Assembly: GCF_021172065.1 (NCBI RefSeq)
Contig: NZ_CP087880.1
Span: 186,001-250,000, forward strand
Direction: 5' to 3'
Length of the DNA: 64,000 nt
Origin: Pseudocitrobacter corydidari
Lineage (GTDB): Bacteria > Pseudomonadota > Gammaproteobacteria > Enterobacterales > Enterobacteriaceae
How positions within the stretch are numbered: the first letter of the stretch is position 1; each line of letters starts with the position of its first letter. The notes below the pieces were generated by a model. It was given only the letters and a program-made list of their open reading frames with translations. It was not told where the DNA came from and did not search any database. Made by a program: the position numbers and the translations under genes. Shown here piece by piece: positions 11,539 to 20,322 of this stretch.

Positions 11539-12417
11539 ATGAGCATCGCAGCATTTGATATTGGCGGTACCGCGCTAAAAATGGGCGTAGTGGACGCACA
11601 GGGCACCATTGTAGAAAAAGGCAAAGCGACCATCGTCGATAGCGACGGCGACCAAATTTTGCAGGCAATGCTCGACTGGGTTGCTGCGCATCCTCAATGC
11701 ACTGGCATTGCTATCAGCGCGCCGGGCTATGTTAATCCTCATACCGGGTTTATCGAAATGGGCGGTGCTATACGTCGCTTCGATAACTTTCCGATGAAAG
11801 CGTGGCTGGAGGCGAAAACATCGCGACCGGTAACGGTTGAAAACGACGCCAACTGCGTGCTGCTGGCGGAGCGCTGGCTTGGCAAGGCCAAAAGCATGGA
11901 TGATTTTCTGGTGCTGACTATCGGCACCGGTATCGGCGGTGCGATTTTCTGCAACGGCAAACTGGTTCACGGCAAGCGTTTTCGCGCCGGTGAGTTTGGC
12001 TATATGTTCACGGACCGGCCCGCCTCGCGTCACGTGACGAATTACACCATGAACACAACCTGTACGCTGCGCGTGCTGCGTAAACGCTATGCCGATAGCC
12101 TTGGGCAGCCGCTTGAGGCCATCACCGGTGAAGCGGTGTTTGATGCCTATGAGGCCGGCGATCGCACAGCGCGTCGTCTGGTCGATGACTTCCTGAATGG
12201 CATCGCTACCGGGCTCTATAACCTGGTCAATCTTTTCGACCCCGAAACCATTTTTATTGGCGGCGGCATTATTGAGCGCCCCGGATTCCTGGCGCTGCTG
12301 CGTGAGCATCTGCGCTGGTTCGGAATCGACGAATTCGTGTGTGCGGCAAGCCAGGGCAACGACGCCGGGCTGCTGGGCTCGGTTTACCATTTCAATCAAC
12401 AGAACGCGACTGTTTAA
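11539..12417 (+). CDS. bglK: ROK-family beta-glucoside kinase
   Basis: A 292-residue cytosolic sugar kinase of the ROK family. It starts SIAAFDIGGTALKMG (ATP phosphate-binding loop) and has VENDANC and the LTIGTGIGGAIF loop. It resembles Klebsiella BglK, which phosphorylates cellobiose and related beta-glucosides at the non-reducing glucose. The CxCGxxGCxE zinc motif of many ROK repressors is absent, as is any N-terminal HTH, which favours a kinase. The ATG at 11539 is ten bases after AGGAGG (11523-11528). A second ATG at 11530 is too close to it. The next gene encodes a 6-phospho-beta-glucosidase. Confidence 0.85.
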   Translation: MSIAAFDIGGTALKMGVVDAQGTIVEKGKATIVDSDGDQILQAMLDWVAAHPQCTGIAISAPGYVNPHTGFIEMGGAIRRFDNFPMKAWLEAKTSRPVTVENDANCVLLAERWLGKAKSMDDFLVLTIGTGIGGAIFCNGKLVHGKRFRAGEFGYMFTDRPASRHVTNYTMNTTCTLRVLRKRYADSLGQPLEAITGEAVFDAYEAGDRTARRLVDDFLNGIATGLYNLVNLFDPETIFIGGGIIERPGFLALLREHLRWFGIDEFVCAASQGNDAGLLGSVYHFNQQNATV

Positions 12418-12420
12418 TGA

Positions 12421-13860
<1,440 letters not shown>

Positions 13861-13868
13861 TTGCTTTT

Positions 13869-13900
13869 AAGCGGTCAACCCCGGTTGGCCGCTTTCCTTT
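13869..13900 (+). terminator. bglK-bglA terminator
   Basis: A 12-bp stem with one G-T pair (13869-13880 with 13883-13894) is followed by a T-rich tail, nine bases after the bglA stop. Confidence 0.75.
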
Positions 13901-13957
13901 CGTAATGCCTGTCAGCGCTGATAATCGTTTTTCTCTTCACCGCAACCCCGCCTATGC

Positions 13958-13971
13958 TTGATCAGCATCAA
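13958..13971 (+). promoter_or_regulatory. FNR consensus box upstream of upp
   Basis: TTGATCAGCATCAA is a perfect match to the FNR consensus TTGAT-N4-ATCAA. Its centre is about 51 bases before the predicted upp start site, which is not one of the usual activating positions (-41 or -61). It could be a repressor or modulator site, or occur by chance as an extended palindrome. Confidence 0.5.
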
Positions 13972-13982
13972 GTAAAAAAATG

Positions 13983-14026
13983 TTGCCGGCGAAAAGAATG
14001 GCGGTATAATCCGTCGATTTTTTTTG
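13983..14026 (+). promoter_or_regulatory. upp promoter with UTP-sensitive start region
   Basis: TTGCCG (13983-13988) and a perfect TATAAT (14005-14010) are separated by 16 bp. The initially transcribed sequence is G14016-A14017 followed by eight T and a G. In E. coli this arrangement at upp and codBA lets RNA polymerase stutter on the T-run when UTP is high, so expression rises only when pyrimidines are short. The elements are seen directly. The mechanism is transferred from E. coli. Confidence 0.85.
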
Positions 14027-14054
14027 TGGCTGCCCTATTCAAAGGAGAAAGAGA

Positions 14055-14681
14055 ATGAAGATTGTGGAAGTGAAACACCCACTCGTCAAACACAAGCTAG
14101 GCCTGATGCGCGAGAACGATATCAGTACTAAACGCTTCCGTGAACTCGCCTCCGAAGTTGGCAGCTTACTGACTTATGAAGCAACCGCCGATCTGGAAAC
14201 CGAAAAAGTCACTATCGAAGGCTGGAATGGCCCGGTAGAAATCGACCAGATTAAAGGCAAGAAAATTACCGTTGTGCCAATCCTGCGTGCGGGCCTCGGC
14301 ATGATGGACGGCGTGCTGGAAAATGTTCCGAGCGCGCGTATCAGCGTTGTGGGTATGTACCGCGACGAAGAGACGCTGGAGCCGGTACCGTACTTCCAGA
14401 AACTGGTTTCCAATATCGATGAGCGTATGGCGCTGATCGTTGACCCGATGCTGGCAACCGGCGGTTCCGTTATCGCCACCATCGACCTGCTGAAAAAAGC
14501 GGGCTGCAGCAGCATCAAAGTGCTGGTGCTGGTCGCGGCACCAGAAGGCATCGCTGCGCTGGAAAGCGCGCACCCGGACGTTGAGCTCTACACCGCATCC
14601 ATTGACCACGGGTTAAACGAGCACGGATACATTATTCCGGGCCTCGGCGACGCCGGTGACAAAATCTTTGGTACTAAATAA
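14055..14681 (+). CDS. upp: Uracil phosphoribosyltransferase
   Basis: Upp salvages uracil with PRPP to form UMP. The 208 residues match the E. coli length. The PRPP-binding loop is [12 protein letters not shown], and the C-terminal uracil-binding segment is near [20 protein letters not shown] lies eight bases before the ATG. uraA follows on the same strand after an attenuator-like hairpin, as in E. coli. In E. coli upp adjoins purM, but here the bglK-bglA pair lies between them. Confidence 0.97.
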   Translation: MKIVEVKHPLVKHKLGLMRENDISTKRFRELASEVGSLLTYEATADLETEKVTIEGWNGPVEIDQIKGKKITVVPILRAGLGMMDGVLENVPSARISVVGMYRDEETLEPVPYFQKLVSNIDERMALIVDPMLATGGSVIATIDLLKKAGCSSIKVLVLVAAPEGIAALESAHPDVELYTASIDHGLNEHGYIIPGLGDAGDKIFGTK

Positions 14682-14698
14682 GATAATAAATCATAAAG

Positions 14699-14725
14699 AG
14701 CCGACTTAAGAGTCGGCTTTTTTTT
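14699..14725 (+). terminator. upp-uraA intercistronic terminator
   Basis: A 7-bp stem (14699-14705 with 14712-14718, loop TTAAGA) is followed by eight T. It would reduce uraA expression relative to upp unless transcription reads through. Confidence 0.8.
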
Positions 14726-14775
14726 GAATAAAACTAAATGCAAAATCTAAAAACACTGACACTGAGGAAAACATT

Positions 14776-16065
14776 ATGACGCGCCGTGCTATCGGAGTGA
14801 GTGAACGACCGCCGCTGTTACAGACGATCCCGCTTAGCTTGCAGCACTTGTTCGCCATGTTTGGTGCCACCGTTCTGGTGCCAGTCCTGTTCCACATTAA
14901 CCCGGCAACCGTGCTGCTGTTCAACGGCGTCGGCACTTTGCTCTACCTCTTTATCTGTAAAGGCAAAATTCCGGCGTACTTGGGCTCGAGCTTTGCATTT
15001 ATTTCACCGGTTATGCTTCTGCTGCCGTTGGGATACGAAATGGCGCTCGGTGGCTTTATTATGTGCGGCGTGCTGTTCTGTCTGGTGTCGTTTATCGTGA
15101 AAAAAGCCGGTAGCGGCTGGCTGGATGTGATGTTCCCTCCGGCGGCGATGGGCGCAATCGTTGCCGTCATCGGCCTTGAACTGGCGGGCGTGGCGGCGAA
15201 CATGGCGGGCCTGCTGCCAGCAGAAGGGCAAACGCCGGATAGCAAAACTATTATTATCTCGATGGTTACGCTTGCGGTCACTGTATTTGGTTCAGTTCTG
15301 TTCCGCGGCTTCCTCGCCATTATCCCTATTCTTATTGGTGTGCTGGTGGGCTATGCGCTCTCCTTCGTGATGGGCGTTGTCGATACCACGCCGATTGCCC
15401 AGGCGCACTGGTTCGCGCTGCCAACTTTCTATACCCCGCGCTTTGAATGGTTCGCTATTCTGACGATTCTGCCTGCTGCGCTGGTAGTGATTGCCGAGCA
15501 CGTCGGCCACCTGGTGGTGACCGCGAATATCGTTAAAAAAGATCTGATTCGCGACCCAGGTCTGCACCGTTCTATGTTCGCTAACGGTCTGTCGACGATT
15601 ATCTCTGGTTTCTTTGGCTCCACGCCAAACACCACTTACGGTGAAAACATTGGCGTGATGGCGATTACCCGCGTCTACAGCACATGGGTTATCGGCGGCG
15701 CGGCGGTGATTGCGATTCTGCTCTCCTGCGTCGGTAAACTGGCTGCGGCCATCCAGATTATCCCGCTGCCGGTGATGGGTGGTGTATCTCTGCTGCTGTA
15801 CGGCGTGATTGGCGCATCCGGTATTCGCGTCCTGATTGAATCGAAAGTGGACTACAGCAAAGCGCAAAACCTGATCCTGACCTCGGTGATTCTGATCATC
15901 GGCGTCAGCGGCGCGAAAGTGCACATTGGGGCTGCTGAGCTGAAAGGCATGGCGCTGGCGACCGTGGTGGGCGTCTGCCTGAGCCTGATCTTCAAACTGA
16001 TCAGCGTGCTGCGCCCGGAAGAAGTGGTGCTGGATGCTGACGACAGCGACGTCTCCACCCGCTGA
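14776..16065 (+). CDS. uraA: Uracil:proton symporter
   Basis: A 429-residue inner-membrane permease of the nucleobase/ascorbate (NCS2) family, the same length as E. coli UraA. About 14 membrane segments are visible. The family signatures include the uracil-binding Glu in AEHVGHLV and the TTYGENIGVMAITR segment. It imports uracil for Upp. GAGGAAAA precedes the start. Confidence 0.97.
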   Translation: MTRRAIGVSERPPLLQTIPLSLQHLFAMFGATVLVPVLFHINPATVLLFNGVGTLLYLFICKGKIPAYLGSSFAFISPVMLLLPLGYEMALGGFIMCGVLFCLVSFIVKKAGSGWLDVMFPPAAMGAIVAVIGLELAGVAANMAGLLPAEGQTPDSKTIIISMVTLAVTVFGSVLFRGFLAIIPILIGVLVGYALSFVMGVVDTTPIAQAHWFALPTFYTPRFEWFAILTILPAALVVIAEHVGHLVVTANIVKKDLIRDPGLHRSMFANGLSTIISGFFGSTPNTTYGENIGVMAITRVYSTWVIGGAAVIAILLSCVGKLAAAIQIIPLPVMGGVSLLLYGVIGASGIRVLIESKVDYSKAQNLILTSVILIIGVSGAKVHIGAAELKGMALATVVGVCLSLIFKLISVLRPEEVVLDADDSDVSTR

Positions 16066-16072
16066 TCCTCTG

Positions 16073-16100
16073 ACCGGGCGGTACGCCGCCCGGTTCTCTC
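16073..16100 (+). terminator. uraA terminator-like hairpin
   Basis: A 9-bp GC-rich stem (16073-16081 with 16086-16094, loop TACG) is followed by a weak TCTCTC tail, just after the uraA stop and before hda. Confidence 0.6.
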
Positions 16101-16159
16101 ATGGGATAATTCTGTGATAAACTCATCGCGTTTTTACGTAAGCTCATGAAGAGGTCCCT

Positions 16160-16861
16160 CTGAACGCACCGGCACAGCTCTCTTTGCCACTCTATCTTCC
16201 CGACGACGAAACGTTTGCGAGTTTCTGGCCGGGTGATAACCCTTCTCTCCTTGCAGCCGTGCAAAACGTCCTGCGCCAGGAACACAGCGGATACATCTAT
16301 CTATGGGCGCGGGAAGGGGCAGGGCGTAGCCATCTGCTGCACGCAGCCTGTGCTGAACTCTCGGCGCGCGGTGATGCCGTGGGCTATGTTCCGCTGGATA
16401 AACGCACCTGGTTTGTGCCGGAGGTTCTGGAAGGAATGGAACAGCTTGCGCTGGTGTGTATTGACAACATCGAGTGCATTGCCGGGGATGAACTCTGGGA
16501 GATGGCGATTTTCAATCTGTATAACCGGATCCTCGAAACAGGGAATACCCGACTGCTGATCACCGGCGATCGTCCACCGCGTCAGCTTAATCTCGGCCTG
16601 CCGGATCTCGCTTCTCGTCTCGACTGGGGGCAAATTTATAAGCTTCAGCCGCTCTCTGATGAAGACAAACTACAAGCGCTACAACTGCGCGCGCGTCTGC
16701 GCGGCTTTGAGCTGCCGGAAGATGTGTGCCGTTTCCTGCTTAAACGGCTGGACAGAGAGATGCGTACGCTATTTTTAACGCTCGACCAGCTGGATCACGC
16801 GTCGATTACTGCCCAGCGAAAACTCACGATTCCGTTTGTGAAAGAGATTCTGAAGCTGTAG
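16160..16861 (+). CDS. hda: DnaA regulatory inactivator Hda, CTG start
   Basis: Hda is a DnaA-like AAA+ protein that works with the DNA-loaded beta clamp to trigger ATP hydrolysis by DnaA, preventing re-initiation. The clamp-binding motif QLSLPLYLP is at residues 6-14, and it is present only if translation starts at the CTG at 16160. The later TTG/ATG-type frame (16184) would remove most of it. GAGG at 16151-16154 is correctly spaced for the CTG, and E. coli hda also uses CTG. AAA+ elements include [15 protein letters not shown] Walker A and CIDNIEC Walker B. Length 233. Confidence 0.93.
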   Translation: MNAPAQLSLPLYLPDDETFASFWPGDNPSLLAAVQNVLRQEHSGYIYLWAREGAGRSHLLHAACAELSARGDAVGYVPLDKRTWFVPEVLEGMEQLALVCIDNIECIAGDELWEMAIFNLYNRILETGNTRLLITGDRPPRQLNLGLPDLASRLDWGQIYKLQPLSDEDKLQALQLRARLRGFELPEDVCRFLLKRLDREMRTLFLTLDQLDHASITAQRKLTIPFVKEILKL

Positions 16862-16864
16862 CGG

Positions 16865-17041
16865 TTAGTGCGTGCTGGCGCTGACCAGCTCTGTCTCAGC
16901 GACACCAGTCAGTCTGCTCGCTTGTTGCACGTTAAATCCCTCGGCCAGCATGGCAAGCGCAATACGTCGCGCTTCCTCACCGCGCCCCTCTTCAACTCCT
17001 CTGGTCCAGCCTTTCTGCTCAAGATATTCGGCAATAGTCAT
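16865..17041 (-). CDS. Possible internal short Rpn product (antitoxin form)
   Basis: An in-frame ATG at 17041-17039 (Met244 of the long protein) is preceded by GAGGG with 7-nt spacing, a better context than most true starts here. It would give a 58-residue C-terminal protein. In E. coli RpnA, an in-frame short form of the same gene inhibits the long nuclease. The RBS and start are seen. That it is translated and acts as an antitoxin is inferred from that precedent. Confidence 0.5.
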   Translation of the reverse strand: MTIAEYLEQKGWTRGVEEGRGEEARRIALAMLAEGFNVQQASRLTGVAETELVSASTH

Positions 17042-17770
17042 AAGCGTTCCCTCATGGTGTGACGTACGCTGAGAAAGCTCCTGAATCAGCTTCTCAGGGT
17101 TCTCGGCGGTGCCGGTATGCAGCATGTAATTCAGTATGGCAAGCAGCCGATCCTTGCTAGTGTATCCCATCGTTAAAAGGGCAGCTAGCGGGGCGATCTG
17201 CTCGGAAAGATCCCGCAATCGGATATGTTTTTGCAGCAGTTCGAGTGTGGCAATTCGCCGATGCTGCATAATTTCGCTATCGGGCACGACGGTGATATCG
17301 ACCAGAGGAAAGGGCTGGCTATACAAACGCTTAGCCAGTTCGGGGTCGGCGAATTCATCAAACCAGCGCAGGCTGTAGGGATAGGGCGTCGCCTCGCCAT
17401 GATAAAACAGCAGGGGGATAACGATGGGCAACTGTTTATTTTTGGCATCCAGATGCCGCTGCATAACGTCCAGCGAGTAGCGCAGCATCCGAAACGCCAT
17501 GTGTTTTTCCGGACGACTTTGATGCTCAATCAGCGTGTAGATATAGCCGTCGCCCGCCTGCGTTTTCACCGAATAGAGAATATCCGAAATGCGCGAGCGC
17601 AGATTTTTCTCCACCATGCTGGTGGCTTCCAGCTTTAAGGTGCTCAGATCACAGATGGCGCGTAGCGAAGCGGGAAGATAAATCTCGAGAAAATCCCGCG
17701 CCGTATCCACGTGGGCCATAAAATGCTTAAAGATCGCATCGTGCGGTGTGGATGTGGTTTGCTCTTCCAT
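16865..17770 (-). CDS. Rpn-family nuclease (YhgA/RpnA-like)
   Basis: A 301-residue member of the Rpn family, PD-(D/E)XK DNA nucleases with reported recombination-promoting and anti-phage activity. The catalytic set is visible as Asp63 (SDILYS) and Glu82-x-Gln84 (IEHQ). The N-terminal DAIFKHFM motif is typical. The C-terminal 60 residues form the variable tail. The strong SD (GGAGGGAG) just before the ATG lies inside a 9-bp hairpin, and an internal start at 17041 has its own RBS; see those entries. It begins the accessory island between hda and yfgD and is convergent with hda, with a 3-bp gap. Confidence 0.85.
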   Translation of the reverse strand: MEEQTTSTPHDAIFKHFMAHVDTARDFLEIYLPASLRAICDLSTLKLEATSMVEKNLRSRISDILYSVKTQAGDGYIYTLIEHQSRPEKHMAFRMLRYSLDVMQRHLDAKNKQLPIVIPLLFYHGEATPYPYSLRWFDEFADPELAKRLYSQPFPLVDITVVPDSEIMQHRRIATLELLQKHIRLRDLSEQIAPLAALLTMGYTSKDRLLAILNYMLHTGTAENPEKLIQELSQRTSHHEGTLMTIAEYLEQKGWTRGVEEGRGEEARRIALAMLAEGFNVQQASRLTGVAETELVSASTH

Positions 17771-17772
17771 AC

Positions 17773-17803
17773 TCCCTCCATGGGATATTAACTGATGGAG
17801 GGA
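17773..17803 (-). promoter_or_regulatory. RBS-sequestering hairpin of the rpn gene
   Basis: On the transcript, TCCCTCCAT (17803-17795) pairs perfectly with ATGGAGGGA (17781-17773) across a 13-nt loop. The second arm contains the GGAGGG Shine-Dalgarno of the Rpn gene, three bases from its ATG, and the first arm is a ready-made anti-SD. Folding should block ribosome access to the long product. A two-arm DNA operator is the alternative reading. Confidence 0.6.
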
Positions 17804-17922
17804 CTCTGGCAGCGTTGCTTAACCGGCTCAATGGGCAAATCTCACCGCTGCGAGCAGCGGCGAGAGATACTTTTACTGCCGTGTAAGACGACAATTTTTC
17901 CTGAACGTGATACGCACTTTTT

Positions 17923-19362
17923 TCAGCGTAGGTCGTTGAGCAAATGGCGCAGCAGTAAAGGAATGGGCCTGCCCGATGCCACGCTTTTTCCACTCTCGCG
18001 CCACAGGGCGGTGCCGCTGACGTCTAAATGTGCCCACGGGATACTTTGCGGGCAGAAGTGATGCAGCAGCCACGCGGCGGAGGCGCTAATTGCGGCGTTA
18101 TTTCCCGGCGTATTGCACAAATCGGCAATTGCGCTGTCGGTCTGTTTTTTCAGGCGCGCATCCAGAGGTAGCGACCACACTTCATCGCCGCTTTGTTCTC
18201 CGGCCTGCGTCAACGCTTGACGCAGGTTTTCATCCTGGGTCATCAAACCGCTCAGCTCGTAGCCTAACGCTTTGACTACCGCACCGGTAAGCGTTGCCAT
18301 ATCAATAATGTATCGGGTGTGGGCGTGACGCTGGCTGGCCCAGGCGATGGCGTCGGCCAGCACCAATCGACCTTCGGCATCCGTATTATTGATTTCAACC
18401 GTCAAGCCGTTGCAGGCGCGTGCTACGTTGCCCGGTTGCATCGCATTTGGCCCGATGGCGTTCTCCGCCAGCGCCAGTACCCCCATCACCCGCACCGGCA
18501 GCGCCAGCGTGGCGATGGTCAGCATTAGCCCCAGAACGTTGGCGGCACCGCACATGTCGTACTTCATGGTGTACATGCCAGCGCCTTCTTTCAGCCACAG
18601 ACCGCCGGTGTCGAAGGTGATCCCTTTGCCCACGTAACTGCGTACCGGGCCTTCTTTTACGCCGTCATAATGAATCGCTAACAGGCGTGGCGGGCGGGCT
18701 GAGCCTTTACCCACGGCATGCAATAACCCCAGCCCTTGTTCAACGATAGCCTGTTCGTCCAGAACTTCGCAGCGTAATGACTGAAAATCGGCGCAAAGTC
18801 GCTGCGCCTCGTCGACGACAAACTGCGGGGTACATTGTTCAGATGGAATATCAGCCAGCCGACGGGCGGCGATCATGCCATAGGCAATGGCGTGTTCCTC
18901 GCGGATTAATGCTTCCAGCGATGGTTTCTGTTCCTCGTGACAATAGAGGCTGAGCTGGGTGACGCGTAAGCGATTGGTCGTTTTCTTTAGCCCCAGATCG
19001 TCCAGGTTATGCGCCAGGTTGAAGATGAAACGCACCGCTTTTCTCACCACAACGAGATGGGGTGAATATGAACAATCCAGCACAACATGCTCGCTACGCG
19101 GCGCGGCCAGCAGAGGGCGCAGATGATTAACCAGCGTATCGGTTAACGTATCCTGCCAGTCGCTTTGCGGCACGATGGTCAGGCGGGCCAGCGGCGCGCA
19201 GTGAAATGTGGTATCCGCAAGCTCACCCGTCTCGGCTTGTGCGCTCATTTCTTGCATTAATAACGAGGGGAGTGCATTCGCGAGCGGGCTACCTGCTGTG
19301 GTGATAAGATGGCTTTTTGCCACAATTTCCTGGTGAGATGTCAGTAATTGATAGTGAATCAT
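17923..19362 (-). CDS. M17 leucyl-type aminopeptidase
   Basis: A 479-residue dizinc aminopeptidase of family M17, distinct from PepA and PepB of the core genome. All active-site residues are in place: Lys246 and Asp251 in GKGITFDTGG, Lys258, Asp269 in KYDM, and Asp328, Glu330 and Arg332 in NTDAEGR. It would release N-terminal residues from short peptides in the cytosol. It is the last gene of a three-gene operon, three bases after the glycosylasparaginase stop. The likely task is trimming peptides that accompany the substrate of that enzyme (inference). Confidence 0.9.
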   Translation of the reverse strand: MIHYQLLTSHQEIVAKSHLITTAGSPLANALPSLLMQEMSAQAETGELADTTFHCAPLARLTIVPQSDWQDTLTDTLVNHLRPLLAAPRSEHVVLDCSYSPHLVVVRKAVRFIFNLAHNLDDLGLKKTTNRLRVTQLSLYCHEEQKPSLEALIREEHAIAYGMIAARRLADIPSEQCTPQFVVDEAQRLCADFQSLRCEVLDEQAIVEQGLGLLHAVGKGSARPPRLLAIHYDGVKEGPVRSYVGKGITFDTGGLWLKEGAGMYTMKYDMCGAANVLGLMLTIATLALPVRVMGVLALAENAIGPNAMQPGNVARACNGLTVEINNTDAEGRLVLADAIAWASQRHAHTRYIIDMATLTGAVVKALGYELSGLMTQDENLRQALTQAGEQSGDEVWSLPLDARLKKQTDSAIADLCNTPGNNAAISASAAWLLHHFCPQSIPWAHLDVSGTALWRESGKSVASGRPIPLLLRHLLNDLR

Positions 19363-19365
19363 AAA

Positions 19366-20319
19366 TTATTCCTCAATCGGAGCCCGGATCCGCGCAGCGT
19401 AGGCCTGCATCCACGCATCATCGACGGGATAACAAACGGTTTTTCCTTGTACGCGCTCGGTGCGAAAAACAGTTAGCGGCTGGTTTTCCGTCGCGACCAC
19501 GAAGGAGAAGGATTGAATATTGGTGGCCGCGCCAAACTCACCTCGCGCGTTCATGCAGACGACAGACAGGTCGCCCGCTCGCCCGAAGCGCGACATCAGC
19601 TTGTCTTCTAGCTCCTGGACGACAGAATCCGCTGCCTGCTGTGGCGCCATGCCCTGTGCCATGCGGCGAACGATTTCGTAGCTGGCGCAGCCTTTCATGA
19701 GATCTTCCCCGACGCCGGTGGCCGTTGCGGCGCCAACTTCACTGTCGCAATAGAAACCGGAACCAATCACAGGGGAATCGCCCACGCGTCCGCGCTTTTT
19801 CATAAACAGGCCGCTGGTGGAGGTCGCGACGCTCATTGAACCCTGTTTATCCAGACCGATGATGCCGACGGTGTCATGTCCATCGTACGGGCTTAGCCCT
19901 TTATCGAGCGTTTCGCGGCAGCGTTTACGATAGTGTTGAAGCGCTCGTTCGGTGAGCATCTTTTTATCGGCAAACCCCTGGCTTAACGCCCATTCCCGTG
20001 CGCCTTGCCCGACCAGCACACAGTTGTAGCGTTGCCGTCCAAGGGCATGCGCGACGCGGACCGGGTTCGCGATGTCGACCAGATTGGCTACCGCGCCAAA
20101 GGCCAGCGTGTCGCCATCCATCCAGGCGGCGTCCAGCTCAACTTCACCATTCTCGGTTGGCAATCCCCCGTAGCCGACGGATTTATAAAACGGAAAGTCT
20201 TCAACGGCGGCAACGGCGTCTACCACTGCATCGCCGGCGCGATGGCCCTGCATCAGAGCGTCGGCGGATTGCGTAACGCCTTCCAGCGCCATTCTCCAGG
20301 TGGCAATGATTCCCCACAT
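19366..20319 (-). CDS. Glycosylasparaginase-like Ntn hydrolase
   Basis: A 317-residue N-terminal-nucleophile amidohydrolase of the asparaginase-2 family. Autocleavage would occur before Thr150 in HDTVG. Arg178 and Asp181 (RVGDSP), Thr201-Gly202 (ATGVGED) and Trp8 near the N-terminus correspond to substrate-binding positions of bacterial glycosylasparaginase. This favours GlcNAc-asparagine hydrolysis to aspartate and amino-GlcNAc over plain asparaginase or isoaspartyl peptidase. No signal peptide is present, so it is cytosolic. It lies between the EIIC and M17 genes with 3-nt gaps on each side. Substrate preference is inferred from residues and not proven. Confidence 0.82.
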   Translation of the reverse strand: MWGIIATWRMALEGVTQSADALMQGHRAGDAVVDAVAAVEDFPFYKSVGYGGLPTENGEVELDAAWMDGDTLAFGAVANLVDIANPVRVAHALGRQRYNCVLVGQGAREWALSQGFADKKMLTERALQHYRKRCRETLDKGLSPYDGHDTVGIIGLDKQGSMSVATSTSGLFMKKRGRVGDSPVIGSGFYCDSEVGAATATGVGEDLMKGCASYEIVRRMAQGMAPQQAADSVVQELEDKLMSRFGRAGDLSVVCMNARGEFGAATNIQSFSFVVATENQPLTVFRTERVQGKTVCYPVDDAWMQAYAARIRAPIEE

Positions 20320-20322
20320 TGT

